A DNA stretch of 64,000 nt from an uncultured Eubacteriales bacterium (GCA_900546615.1 URDJ01000002.1:62001-126000); one strand, 5' to 3'. Positions 1-9,660 are shown, numbered from the stretch's first letter. The notes: generated by a model not told the origin, from the sequence alone. Translations and numbers: made by a program.

Positions 1-671
1 TTCGTCTCGGAGGTGCGTATCGTCTTTATGAACCTGCCGTCGCGCAGGACGCTGATGCGCTCGGTTATCTGGAACACCTCGTCCATGCGGTGCGAGATGT
101 AGATGACAGTCACGCCGCGCTCCTTGAGCTTGCGGATTATCGAAAACAGCAGCTCCACCTCGTGCGATGCCAGCGGCGCCGTCGGCTCGTCCATTATCAT
201 TATCTTGGCGTTATTCGATATCGCCCGCGCAATTTCCACCAGCTGCTGGTTCGCGGGCGAGAGCCGCTGCACCCTCATGGACGGGTCGAGGTCGAAGCCG
301 TACTCCTCGAACAGCTCCCGTGCAAGCGCGTTCAGCCGACGCTTGCTGTATATCCGGCCCATCCTGCGGCCCATGAAGATGTTCTCCGCCACGGTCATCG
401 GCGTCACGAGGTTAATGTCCTGATATATGACCGCAACGCCGCATTTTGCCGAGAGCGCCGGGGTCATGCGCTCGTAACGGCTGCCGTCGAAGTCAATGAC
501 GCCGCCCGCGTCGGGCGCTATGGCCCCAGCTATGATCTTTATAAGCGTCGATTTGCCCGCGCCATTCTCCCCGAGCAGGGCGTGTACCTCGCCCTGCTCG
601 AACTCGAAAGATACGTCGTCAAGCGCCGTGACGCCGGGATATGTCTTGCTGATGTGCTCAAGCCTGAGCAT
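1..671 (-). CDS. Sugar ABC transporter ATP-binding protein (partial)
   Basis: Cytoplasmic ATPase of a carbohydrate ABC importer of the RbsA/MglA type; the C-terminal part lies beyond the left window edge. Reading leftward from ATG 671, the protein shows a Walker A (GENGAGKST, about residue 37), a Q-loop (YQDINL), an ABC signature variant (LSPANQQ), a Walker B (IIMMDEPTA) and an H-loop (ISHRMDE). These lie in the usual order of the first nucleotide-binding domain. RbsA-type proteins carry two such domains, so about half is visible. The start is preceded by AAAGGAGAG. The gene sits 23 bp after the broken binding-protein gene, as expected for an ABC operon. The sugar cannot be told from the sequence. 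Confidence 0.9.
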   Translation of the reverse strand, partial: MLRLEHISKTYPGVTALDDVSFEFEQGEVHALLGENGAGKSTLIKIIAGAIAPDAGGVIDFDGSRYERMTPALSAKCGVAVIYQDINLVTPMTVAENIFMGRRMGRIYSKRRLNALARELFEEYGFDLDPSMRVQRLSPANQQLVEIARAISNNAKIMIMDEPTAPLASHEVELLFSIIRKLKERGVTVIYISHRMDEVFQITERISVLRDGRFIKTIRTSET

Positions 672-694
672 GCCGGCTCTCTCCTTTCGGCTGC

Positions 695-2277
695 TTATTC
701 GACCGGTGTGAAGGTGCCCGCCGCGTCGTCAAGTGTCACGACCGCGTCGCCCGTGGCACTGTCTATGAAGCTCCAGAGGCCCGGCGTCGCGTAGGGCGAG
801 GACGCATCCACATTGGCCAGCCCCGTGATGGTCAGGGTGTCGCCCTCGCGGACGTAAGTGCCCTCGTAGACGTCGGTTATCATGGCGCTGCCGGGCAGGA
901 AGAACTTGCAGGCGCCGTCGTCCATAAGATCAAACTCGTGGGCCTCAGCTCCGCCTATGCCCTCCATCATGCCGATGTAGGCCGTGCCGCCCTCAATCTC
1001 TCCGCCGGTGACGTCCGGTACATCCTCGGAACCGCCGTTGCTCTCCTGCATGGACTCGTTACAGCCGTTCTCGGCGTCCCAGTAGACCATCAGGTTCTCG
1101 CGGGCAAGCACTTCCTCGTAGGTGAAGCTCTCGATGTAGGGCGAGGTATCGAAGCACACGAGCGCCGCGTTACCCCCGTTCAGTTCGGCGTCTATCGGGA
1201 AAAACAGGCCGATACTGTTGGGGTTGGACTTACCGTAGTCCACGCCGGCCTCGCCGAACATGACGTTGTAGGCGAGGTTCGCCAGCGTCGCCGCCGCATC
1301 GCCGCCGCCGAACTGGCAGGCGCCGCGGAACACGCTTTTGGTGCCGGAATCGGACACGGAGCCGATGAGGTACTCGTACTCATCGCCCATGACGCCGCCG
1401 GAGAAGAAGGCGAACTCATTCTGCTCGTCATCCGGGTAGGTGTCCATTATGTACTGGCTGTCCGCCGTGGAGACGAGAGAGTTATAGGCGATGATGACGC
1501 GCACGCCCGGGTTATCGGTCAGCACGCCCGCCACGACGCTGCGGTTGTCGCCGGAGATGTCCATCTCGGTCGCGGCGTCCTCAAAGCTCGTGACACGTGA
1601 GGCTATCATCTCGCAGTAGACGGGGTTTTCGATTCGCTCGGCTTCGGAGACGACCTCGCCCATGAGGTTAACGTACTCGCCGGCCTCGTTCTTAAGCCAG
1701 GGCTCGAGTATCTGCGCCTCGCCGGCGCAGCGGCTCTTGGCGTCGTCAGAGATGGTGCTGCTCAGGAAGGCCACGTCCCAGTCGCCGTCCGGGTCCATGT
1801 GCTCCTCGACCCAGGTCTTTGCAACCGACGCAACGTACATGCCTATCATGTATTCATCGTCGGCTGAGACTGCGTTGTAGGCGTCCTCGGAAATCGTGCC
1901 TGTGCCGCCGCTGATGACGACCTTGAGGCCGCCTCGCGCGCCTCGAGCAGGCTGTCCTCGAGCGTCTCTATCTCGCAGGGCAGCACGGCCAGCATCTCCG
2001 CACCCATGAGGATGAAGTTCTGCACCTGCTGTACCTGATTGGACACGCTGTCATCCGCCGAGACGACCTGCACATCATAGCCGGGCGCCTCGAAGGTCTC
2101 GGTCAGGGCAGTGGATTGCAGCTCCGCTATGCTGCTGGACATGTTCTGCATGCAGACGCCGATGTGCCCGCTGCCCTCGCCGTCCTCGTCGTTGTCCGCA
2201 GCCGGTTCAGAGCCGCAGCCCGCTAAAAGCGTGACCAGCAGCATCGCCGCAAGTATGAGACTTAAAAACTTTTTCAT
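695..2277 (-). pseudogene. Sugar ABC substrate-binding lipoprotein, broken by a frameshift
   Basis: The gene starts at ATG 2277 after GGAGAGA with a lipoprotein signal peptide ending in the lipobox LLAGC. It reads as a periplasmic-binding-protein fold for about 115 codons, then loses frame near base 1930. The continuation (GLKVVISGG, then the rest to 695) is one base out of phase. Restoring one G in a GGG run at 1928-1932 gives a single frame of about 527 residues. The first 400 or so match sugar-type binding proteins (Peripla_BP_4). The last 100 look like a separate small beta domain. The partner ATPase follows at once. It is either a recent null mutation or a one-base assembly error. Confidence 0.8.
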
Positions 2278-2447
2278 GTTCTCTCCTCCATATAGTTTTT
2301 GCTTATTTACTCTTGGTACCTTGATTGCAGACCCAAGCTGCCCGCTTGGAAATCGGCAGCAGGCTTTCTGTTATGCAAGATATTTCAACGCTTGCCTGAC
2401 ACCTTGTACAATTTGCTGGTCATTTCTTTGGCACACCTGCGCAACGC

Positions 2448-2476
2448 TTGACACTGTAGACAAAATGTTGTAAGCT
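2448..2476 (+). promoter_or_regulatory. Possible promoter of the first LysR gene
   Basis: A perfect TTGACA (2448-2453) is followed after 17 bases by TAAGCT, a poor -10 box. It lies in the 252-bp divergent gap between the ABC binding-protein gene and the LysR gene. LysR regulators commonly control the divergent operon, so an operator may lie in the same gap. No clear T-N11-A dyad stood out. Confidence 0.3.
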
Positions 2477-2529
2477 CGAATGGCAAATGTCGAAAACGCT
2501 GTTATGCTGAATTTTGGAGGCTGGGGTTT

Positions 2530-3446
2530 ATGGATCTGGAAAGGCTTGCAGAATTTGCACAGGCTGCCAGATGCGGCAGCCTGAAGAAGCTGTCTGAGCA
2601 GACGGGCGTGCCGCATGCGACGCTCGCCGCGCGGCTCAGGAGTTTTGGGGACGAGATGGGCGTGGAGCTGTTCCTGCGCGGGCCGGGCGGGCTGACGCTC
2701 ACGCAGGCCGGGGAACGCCTGCTGCCCAGCGCGGACGAGATACTGGAGGACCTGCGCCAGCTGCGCTTTGAGCTGCGCTAGGCCGAGCGCCATCGTTACC
2801 GCCGCCTGCGCATTGCCGTAACCGGCTCCGGCCTGCCTCTTTATCTTGGCCCTTTCTGGACGAACTGAACCTCCGCTACCCTGACATGAGCCTCGAACTG
2901 CTCGACGACTCGCGGTTTTCTATCGAGGAGGCGTTCAGGAACGGCCACGTGGACATATATTTTGCCGCCGTGATGCGCGATTTTGAGATACCCGGTCTCA
3001 CCAGGACCATGGTTGCCGCCTCCAGCCAATATGTGCTCCTTCCCCGCTCGCACCGGCTTGCATACCGCAAAACTCTCAGTCTGAAGGAGCTGGACGGTGA
3101 GAGCTTTGTCCTCTATCCGCGCACGAAGGAGAGCAGCATAAGAGACTTCCAGCTGCGCAATCTGAAAGCCTCCGGTATAGCGTATAAGGTCTATGAGAGC
3201 GAGACTTCACCGCTGTTTTACAAACTCCTTGTTCCCATCGGCAAGGGGCTGATACTCTCCCCGCGCGATATGATGGACCTTCCGCCGAACACAGTCTGTG
3301 TTTCAGTGACGGACATCCCCTACCCCGCGGCGCCGTGCTTCTTTTACGACAGGGCATCGCTGAACGAGGAGGCGGAAGCCTTCGTGCGGGACTACGTGAT
3401 ATTTGCGAAGGAGGCGCACAGGCGTGAACACAGAGCGGCTCTATGA
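2530..3446 (+). pseudogene. LysR-family transcriptional regulator, broken
   Basis: The first 83 codons are a LysR winged helix-turn-helix (SLKKLSEQTGVPHATLAARL). Reading stops at TAG 2779-2781, then continues in the same frame (AERHRYRRLRIAVTGSG) to about 2856. There one base is missing (TTTCTGG where TTTCCTGG would keep frame). The effector-binding domain then runs intact to 3446. Repaired, the gene encodes about 305 residues, the normal LysR length, so there are two separate lesions. The start ATG 2530 follows GGAGG. It faces away from the ABC operon and was probably its regulator. Confidence 0.8.
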
Positions 3447-4068
3447 GTTTCTGGTGCTGTCGAGGGTCTTGAGCTATTCACAGGCGGCGAAAGCGCTGTA
3501 CATCTCCCAGCCGGTGCTGACGCGGCATATCCAGCAGCTTGAGGAGGAGCTGGGCCTGCCTCTCCTGCGGCGGACGACACACGGAGTAACTCTGACCGAG
3601 GAAGGGCGGCTGCTGTCTAATCAGGTCGAGGGGCTGCTGGAGAAATGCGACCGCGCCCTGAGTCTGACGCGGGTACAGAACCTGCCTGTCAGGGGCAGCG
3701 TCAGGATCGCCTGTGAGCTTGAGATATCGTACGCCTCGCAGATACGGGAGTTCACGTCGCGGTTCATGGAGCGGTACCCGGACATAGAGCTGGAGTTCGA
3801 GGTCGTGCGGAGAACACGCCACCCTCGCTGTGCACGAGGTACGACATGGTGTTCACGCCCTGCGAGTACGCTCAGACGCCTACAGGTGTACAGCGGCGGC
3901 TCATCTACAGCCACGGCACCTATGCGGTGCTGCCGCCGGGACACGCGCTCATGACGAAATCGCTAATAGCACTGCTTCAACGAGTACCTCTACTTTAACG
4001 AAACCACCCAAAACGGTGCCGCGCGGCTGTTCTATGAGGAGTTCCGCGCAGAACATATCAGGGAGTAA
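3424..4068 (+). pseudogene. Second LysR-family regulator, decayed remnant
   Basis: It probably starts at GTG 3424, inside the end of the preceding LysR gene. About 125 codons are intact and contain the HTH (YSQAAKALYISQPVLTRHIQQ) and linker helix. The frame is lost near 3805. Another frame gives YDMVFTPCEYA and HGTYAVLPPGH, and a third gives a LysR-like C-terminus (FNEYLYFNETTQNG) ending at TAA 4066-4068. The whole remnant is 645 bp against about 900 bp for the family. Base loss plus an internal deletion of roughly 250 bp near 3955-3976 is therefore likely. It is not expected to make a working regulator. Confidence 0.75.
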
Positions 4069-4082
4069 CAGCGCATAAAGTC

Positions 4083-4119
4083 AATGCAGGGACGGGGTCA
4101 ATCCCGTCCCTGCATTTTT
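4083..4119 (+). terminator. Rho-independent terminator after the LysR remnants
   Basis: A 14-bp perfect stem (core GCAGGGACGGG) with a six-base loop (GTCAAT, 4097-4102) is followed by TTTTT on the plus strand. It lies between the LysR remnant and the convergent end of rqcH. Its lack of a T-run on the minus strand makes it a plus-strand terminator first of all, though the stem could also stop rqcH transcripts. Confidence 0.85.
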
Positions 4120-4136
4120 ATCAAACGTATCCTGCC

Positions 4137-5831
4137 CTACTGCGCGGCCTCGACCACAATGGTCTGGTAGTCGGTATACACCACCTTGCCCGGCAGAGCG
4201 CCCGAGGGCTTCTTTACGTTTCTCACCATCGTATAGTCCACCGCCGCCTTGCCGCCGTCTCCGGCCTGCGAGTATTTCACCGCCAGCTGTGCGGCCTCTT
4301 TTATGGTCTGCTCGTCCGGCATCTCGCCCTCGGCCCTGATAATGACATGCGAGCCGTGCAGCTTCTGCACGTGCAGCCAGATATCCGTCCGCCGCGCAGT
4401 CCTGAACGTCAGCTCGTCATTTTGTACATTCGACCTGCCTATGAGTATCTCGCTTCCCGTGCTCGATATCGCCTTTATTGGGCCGAGCGGCTTTATTTTA
4501 CGCTCCTTGCCGCTGCTGCGCGGCTGGCGGAGCACGCCGGAGCTTATCAGCTCGCGCCGTATCTCGGTCGCCTCGCGCTCACTCTCCACACGGCTCAGGC
4601 TGTCCAGCGTACTCTCGAGGTAATCCAGCATGGCCTCGCCTTCCGCTATGAGCTTCGTCAGATGCTGCTCCGCCGCCGCGGCCTTCTTATACTCCTTATA
4701 CGCCGCCGCCGCGTTCTGCTGAGGTGTTTTCCGCGGGTCCAGCGCGATCTCCACCGTCGGGCAGCCCTCAGTATAGTAGTCCTCGCACTCTATCACCCGC
4801 GCGCCCTTAGCGGCCTTCCAAAGATTCGCCGTGATGAGGTCGCCGCGCCTCTTGTATTTCTCCCGGTCGGCCGTCTTGTCCAGCTCAGCTCGCTGCTGTA
4901 CCAGCTTTCTCGACTGCCTGTCCCTTATCGTGCGTACTGTCTTTGTCAGCTCATGCGACACCCGTCGCATCCGCTCCGCGCGCTCGCGCTCGGCGTAGAA
5001 CTCCTCGAGCAGCTCGTTAAAACTGCCCCTCGGCTCGCAGCTCATACGCTCTCCGTACTGTGTCACGCGCATATATGTGAAGTCCCTTGCCTGCCCGTCC
5101 TCGCACAGCAAATACGGGTACAGCTCGCCCGCCTGCACGCTCTCCGCCCAGGCGTCCGTTACCATGGCAAGGTCTCCCCTCTCGGCCCTGTGCGCCAGCT
5201 CCCGCGCTATGAGCGGAGACAGGCCCGAGAACGCCTCCATGAGCCTCTTATCCGCGGGCTTTTCTCGGTCCGTATCTGCCAGGCGCGCTCTTCTCTCCGC
5301 GCTCGTCAGCTCCAGCGCGTTAGGTTTTTCCGGCTTCGGCGGCAGCTTGTACAGCATCCCCGGCAGGAGCCTTCTGTACGCCTCCTCGCCGAAGTCCGCG
5401 CGCCGCAGGCAGTCAATGATGATCCCGTCCTCATCCACGAGGATGATATTTGATGAGCGCCCCATCAGCTCCGCTACGAGCCGCTTTCTGCTCTCCACTC
5501 CCAGCTCATCGCGGCAGCTGAGCTCGAGTATGGCCATGCGCTCGTTTTCGGGCTGACATAGCCGGTCTATCCGCGCGCCGGTCAGGTGCTTGCGCAGCAG
5601 CATGCAGAACATCGGCGGCGTGTCCGGGTTTTCGTACCTCTGCCCCGTCAGGTGCAGCCGCGCCATGCCCACGCCCGCTGAGATCAGCAGGCGGCGGCTC
5701 CCCTGTCTTGTATACAGCGAAAGGAGCAGCAGGTCCCTCGCGGGCTGCTGCACCTTGTCTATATGCGCGCCCTCAATTATGGGCGCAAGCTCGTTCATCA
5801 GTGCCGTCAGGCACACTGAGTCAAGCGGCAT
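4137..5831 (-). CDS. rqcH: RqcH (NFACT family, Rqc2 homolog)
   Basis: Bacterial Rqc2 homolog of 564 residues. In this family the protein binds stalled 50S-peptidyl-tRNA and directs C-terminal alanine tailing in ribosome quality control. Visible parts are the NFACT-N domain (residues 1 to about 250), a coiled-coil middle (ERERAERMRRVSHELTKT and after), and the NFACT-R (DUF814) domain near the C-terminus with DIWLHVQKLHGSHVII. The start ATG 5831 was chosen because GGAGG lies just upstream and MPLDSVCLTAL is the family N-terminus. A longer open frame upstream overlaps mrnC and is Arg-rich noise. It overlaps the end of mrnC by 11 bp, so the two are probably translationally coupled. It was formerly annotated as fibronectin-binding protein. 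Confidence 0.93.
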   Translation of the reverse strand: MPLDSVCLTALMNELAPIIEGAHIDKVQQPARDLLLLSLYTRQGSRRLLISAGVGMARLHLTGQRYENPDTPPMFCMLLRKHLTGARIDRLCQPENERMAILELSCRDELGVESRKRLVAELMGRSSNIILVDEDGIIIDCLRRADFGEEAYRRLLPGMLYKLPPKPEKPNALELTSAERRARLADTDREKPADKRLMEAFSGLSPLIARELAHRAERGDLAMVTDAWAESVQAGELYPYLLCEDGQARDFTYMRVTQYGERMSCEPRGSFNELLEEFYAERERAERMRRVSHELTKTVRTIRDRQSRKLVQQRAELDKTADREKYKRRGDLITANLWKAAKGARVIECEDYYTEGCPTVEIALDPRKTPQQNAAAAYKEYKKAAAAEQHLTKLIAEGEAMLDYLESTLDSLSRVESEREATEIRRELISSGVLRQPRSSGKERKIKPLGPIKAISSTGSEILIGRSNVQNDELTFRTARRTDIWLHVQKLHGSHVIIRAEGEMPDEQTIKEAAQLAVKYSQAGDGGKAAVDYTMVRNVKKPSGALPGKVVYTDYQTIVVEAAQ

Positions 5832-6216
5832 CGAATTCCTCCGTAATAAACTTAAACAGCTCTCGCGCCCGCTCATGTTCGCCGCGCAGCCAGAGCCAGC
5901 CGAAGACCGCCTCAAGCGCCGTCGCCGCGTGGTACTGCCCCGGCGTCGCGCCGTGCGGGACTGTATTGACATGGCTGTTTCGCCCGCGCCGGTACACGTC
6001 GTGCTCAGCTTCCGTAAGCAGCGGCAGTATCACCGCCGCCGCCCTTGCCTGAGCCGGTGCCTTCACACGCGCGACCGTCTCGCGGTGCAGCTGCACCACC
6101 GTAGCTATCCCTCGTTCAGCCAGCAGAGTGCGCGTCAGCAATTCGTACACCGCGTCGCCCACATGCGCCAGCGCCAATATGCTCAGTTTCCCCAGCTCGG
6201 CGTCCGTCATGCTCAT
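5821..6216 (-). CDS. mrnC: Mini-ribonuclease 3
   Basis: A 131-residue RNase III-like endonuclease without a dsRNA-binding domain. In Bacillus the family matures 23S rRNA ends. The conserved core is LAHVGDAVYELLTR (catalytic Asp) followed by RGRNSHVNTVPHGA, and the ALEAVFGWLWL helix is typical. The start ATG 6216 overlaps the ftsK stop as ATGA. In-frame codons further upstream lie inside ftsK and are disfavoured. It is usually next to cysS; the ftsK-mrnC-rqcH order seen here is a local variation. Confidence 0.9.
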   Translation of the reverse strand: MSMTDAELGKLSILALAHVGDAVYELLTRTLLAERGIATVVQLHRETVARVKAPAQARAAAVILPLLTEAEHDVYRRGRNSHVNTVPHGATPGQYHAATALEAVFGWLWLRGEHERARELFKFITEEFDAA

Positions 6217-8804
6217 TCCTCGTCCGAGTCCGTGCCGAACTCCATCTCTGTCTGGAAGCGCTCCGTCGGAGCCGCGCCGTTCATGAGCTGCATTTCCTGC
6301 CACTGCTGCTTTGTTATGAGCACCTGCCTCGGCTTTGAGCCTTCAAAGGGCCCGACAATACCCAGCTGCTCCATCTGGTCTACCAGCCGCGCAGCGCGCG
6401 AGTAGCCCAGCTTCAATCGCCTTTGCAGCATGGACACGCTCGCCTGCTTCGTCTCAAATATGACGTCAACAGCCTGCGGCAGCAGCTCGTCGAACTGCGA
6501 CTTGGGCTGCGGCTCATCGTCCGCCTGCGACTTCGACGAACCGGAGCCGCCGTTTCCAGGCTTGTCCTCTGCCGCCTTTTCTATCTGCTCGAGTATATCC
6601 TCCGAGTACTCAGGCGCGGAACTGCGCTTTATAAAGTCGATGACATCCTCGCGCTCCTCGTCCGAGACATACGCGCCCTGGATGCGCATGGGCTTGCCGC
6701 TGCCCAGAGGCGAATACAGCATATCGCCCATGCCTATGAGCTTCTCCGCGCCCGCAGAGTCGAGGATTATGCGGGACTCCATCGCGCTCGAGACCGCAAA
6801 GGCTATGCGGCTCGGGATATTCGCCTTCATGAGTCCTGTGATGACGTCCGCGGACGGCCTCTGCGTGGCGATTATGAGGTGCATACCCGAGGCTCGACCC
6901 ATCTGAGCCACGCGGCAAATGCTCTCCTCCACGTCCTTAGACGCTACCAGCATGAGGTCTGCCAGCTCGTCCACGACGATGACGACCTGCGGCATGGTCT
7001 CGCCGCCGATCTTCTTCTGGTGGGCGTTGTAGCCCGCGAGGTCGCGCACGCCAGCCTCGGAAAACAGCCTGTAGCGCTTGAGCATCTCCACGACAGCCCA
7101 CTGCAGCGCGCCCGCCGCCTTCTTCGGGTCGGTCACGACCGGCACGAACAGGTGTGGGATGCCGTTGTAGATGCCCAGCTCGACCATCTTGGGATCTATC
7201 ATGATGAGCCGCACCTGCTCGGGCGTGGACTTGTACAGAAGGCTCAGCAGCAGCGAGTTGAGGCAGACCGATTTGCCCGAACCCGTCGTGCCCGCAATAA
7301 GCATGTGCGGCAGCTTCGCAATATTGCCGACCACGCACTCGCCGCTTATGTCCTTGCCAATGGCGAAGGAGAGGCTCGACGAGGCGTTTTTGAAGGCCGG
7401 CGAGTCGACTATGTCGCGCAGGTAGACGATGCTGACTATCTTGTTCGGCACCTCGACGCCGACGGTGGATATCTTGTCCGGGATGGGCGCGATGCGCACA
7501 TTCATGACGCCCAGCGAGAGGGCAAGGTCGCTCGAGAGGTTCGTGAGCTTCGTGAGCTTCACGCCCGCGTCCAGCTCGAGGTCGTATCTTGTGACCGTGG
7601 GACCCCTTATGACCCCTACGATGTTCGCCGCGACTCCAAAGCTGTGTAGAGTGGTCTCGAGCCTGTCGCGGTTTAATGCGATCTCGTCCCTGCCGTCCAC
7701 TGTGGCAGCCGTGCCTTTCCTGAGCAGGTCGATGGGCGGGAATTCGTATTCCGGCGTGGTCTGGGCTGCCCTGTCTATCTCCTCCGCGACCGCCGCGGTC
7801 TCAGCCTCCACCTCTGCCCTGCTCGGCTTCTCAGGCTTCGGCTGCTCGATTGGCGGAACGGGCGGCACCGTAACGGGCGCAAAACTCGTCTCAGGAAGCT
7901 CGTCCTCAAGGTCGAACACCGGTTCCGGCTTTGGCTGCGCCTTCTGCGGCCTGCGCTCGGACTTTACTCCCAGCTCGTCCTCGGTGAAATAGCTGACCTT
8001 GACGTCATCGTAGTCCTCCAGCTCGCCCGGGTCGTCGTCCATGGGGATGTCTATAACGCGGTCTTTGCGCTTTTTGGGCTGTTTTACGGGCTGCTCCTTA
8101 GGCTGCTGCTGTTTCTTCTGCGCCTTCGGCTGCTCGTACTCCTCCTCCGGCTCGTACTCGTACTCGCGGTGCTCGCGGCCGGAAAGCCATGCGCCTATCT
8201 TGCTGAAGCTGAGGTTCACAGCGTATATGAGGAAGAACAAAAACAGCGCCAGCAGCAGCGGGAAGGCCCCGTACACACTGAACATGGATTCGAGCGCCAT
8301 GGCGAGCAGCCCCGCCACAAGCCCGCCGCCTTCAAGCAGCTTGCCCTCCGCGAACAGTCCCTTCACGAGCGGAGATATCTCGTCGCCCAGTTCCAGCGCC
8401 GTGCGCGAGAACAGCAGATGCGCTATCGCGCCGAAGATGATGGGCAGCATGCAGCAGCAGAATACCCTGAAAGCCACCGGTCTGCCCCGGTGAAAGGCCA
8501 GCGTTATCGCCATAATAAGCAGCGCCGGCGGGAACAGATAGTAGCCCCAGCCAAGTATGCCCTGTATGATGCCGCAGAAGAAATCCACGAACCAGCCGTC
8601 CACGTCAAAGTATCCGATAAACGACAGTACGGCCAGAAACAGGCACACCGCCGCGCCGACCTCGCGCCGTATCGGGCGCGGTGCGTTCTTAGCGCTTTTT
8701 GTATTCGTCCTCGCGGCAGTGCTGCTTTTCTTTGCCGTCGCGCCGCTTTTCTTTGCGGTACCGTTTGAGCTTGTGCTCTTGCGGCCGCTGTTGGTAGTTG
8801 CCAT
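6213..8804 (-). CDS. ftsK: FtsK/SpoIIIE DNA translocase
   Basis: Membrane-anchored, septum-located hexameric DNA pump of 863 residues that clears or segregates chromosomes at division and, in SpoIIIE-type members, during sporulation. The N-terminus has about four membrane segments within residues 48-200. A charged Glu/Gln/Lys-rich linker follows (about 210-390). The motor has Walker A TTGSGKS (about 507-513) and Walker B VVIVVDELADLM (about 604-615). The C-terminal gamma winged helix (LKLGYSRAARLVDQME, about 790-850) would read KOPS/SRS-like sequences. The start follows AAAGGACTG. It is downstream of uppP and upstream of mrnC. FtsK and SpoIIIE cannot be separated by sequence here. Confidence 0.95.
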   Translation of the reverse strand: MATTNSGRKSTSSNGTAKKSGATAKKSSTAARTNTKSAKNAPRPIRREVGAAVCLFLAVLSFIGYFDVDGWFVDFFCGIIQGILGWGYYLFPPALLIMAITLAFHRGRPVAFRVFCCCMLPIIFGAIAHLLFSRTALELGDEISPLVKGLFAEGKLLEGGGLVAGLLAMALESMFSVYGAFPLLLALFLFFLIYAVNLSFSKIGAWLSGREHREYEYEPEEEYEQPKAQKKQQQPKEQPVKQPKKRKDRVIDIPMDDDPGELEDYDDVKVSYFTEDELGVKSERRPQKAQPKPEPVFDLEDELPETSFAPVTVPPVPPIEQPKPEKPSRAEVEAETAAVAEEIDRAAQTTPEYEFPPIDLLRKGTAATVDGRDEIALNRDRLETTLHSFGVAANIVGVIRGPTVTRYDLELDAGVKLTKLTNLSSDLALSLGVMNVRIAPIPDKISTVGVEVPNKIVSIVYLRDIVDSPAFKNASSSLSFAIGKDISGECVVGNIAKLPHMLIAGTTGSGKSVCLNSLLLSLLYKSTPEQVRLIMIDPKMVELGIYNGIPHLFVPVVTDPKKAAGALQWAVVEMLKRYRLFSEAGVRDLAGYNAHQKKIGGETMPQVVIVVDELADLMLVASKDVEESICRVAQMGRASGMHLIIATQRPSADVITGLMKANIPSRIAFAVSSAMESRIILDSAGAEKLIGMGDMLYSPLGSGKPMRIQGAYVSDEEREDVIDFIKRSSAPEYSEDILEQIEKAAEDKPGNGGSGSSKSQADDEPQPKSQFDELLPQAVDVIFETKQASVSMLQRRLKLGYSRAARLVDQMEQLGIVGPFEGSKPRQVLITKQQWQEMQLMNGAAPTERFQTEMEFGTDSDEE

Positions 8805-8820
8805 CGTGTCAGCAGTCCTT

Positions 8821-9660
8821 TCAGAATATGAGGCCCAGGATTATCGTAAGCACGCCGGCGCCCCAGCAGTAGTAGGCAAACCAGCCAAACTTGCTCTTTT
8901 TGGCGATGAGCTTCATGAGCAGGATGGCCGCGATGCCGGAGAGCATTGCAAAGAGCATGCCGATGAGATATGCCGGGATGAGCGAGGTGTCAATTCCCTC
9001 CTCGCCTATTGCCTTTATAAGGCTCAGGAGGTTGGCACCCAGCACTGCAGGCAGGCTCAGGAGGAAGGAGTATTTCATTGCAAACTTCCTGTCAAGGCCC
9101 GTAGCTATGCCTGCCGTGATCGTGGTGCCGGACCTCGAAAGCCCAGGGATGGTCGCCACGCACTGGCACAGGCCGATGATGAGAGCGTCACGGAAGCGCA
9201 TGTTCCGCTCAGTCTTTTTACCCGGCGTCATCCTGTCGGAGACAAAGAGCATGCAGCCCGTGAGCAGCAGCGCTACGCCTATGAACGGGGTTATGTAATA
9301 GAGCTGCTCAACACTGTCGTTTATGGGCAGCACCAAAAACAGAGGCAAAGTACCAACAACTATCATGAGAAAGAGCCTCGCGCTCGAGAGCTGACCCTGC
9401 ACGGGCGTGCCGTCGGCGCGTCTGCCGCCCCTGAGCACGATGAACACCTCGCGCACCATGCCGACTATATCGCCCCAGTAGCACACACATATAGAGATGA
9501 GCGTACCCAGATGGAGCAGCACGTCAAAGGACATGTGCTCCTCACCCGCCGAGAGGGCGAAAAGGTTTTGCAGTATGGCAAGGTGTCCCGAGCTGGAGAT
9601 CGGCAGGAACTCCGCAACGCCCTGCACGATGCCCAACAGTATAGCCGAAGAAATCGTCAC
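8821..9660 (-). CDS. uppP: Undecaprenyl-diphosphatase UppP/BacA
   Basis: Integral membrane phosphatase (279 residues) that converts undecaprenyl diphosphate to the monophosphate so the lipid carrier can be reused in cell-wall synthesis. The family motifs are present: an N-terminal VQGVAEFLPISSSGH and an ISRSGTTI-like motif seen as LSRSGTTITAG near residue 165. About eight hydrophobic segments span the protein. The start is GTG 9660, six bases after GGAGG; an in-frame TTG seven codons upstream overlaps that RBS. It leads the operon with ftsK, 16 bp away. BacA family members can confer bacitracin tolerance. Confidence 0.95.
   Translation of the reverse strand: MTISSAILLGIVQGVAEFLPISSSGHLAILQNLFALSAGEEHMSFDVLLHLGTLISICVCYWGDIVGMVREVFIVLRGGRRADGTPVQGQLSSARLFLMIVVGTLPLFLVLPINDSVEQLYYITPFIGVALLLTGCMLFVSDRMTPGKKTERNMRFRDALIIGLCQCVATIPGLSRSGTTITAGIATGLDRKFAMKYSFLLSLPAVLGANLLSLIKAIGEEGIDTSLIPAYLIGMLFAMLSGIAAILLMKLIAKKSKFGWFAYYCWGAGVLTIILGLIF

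Noticed and set aside
1915..1945. Programmed ribosomal frameshift in the ABC binding-protein gene
   Set aside because: There is no slippery heptamer, no stop at the shift and no stem; simple loss of one G explains it better.
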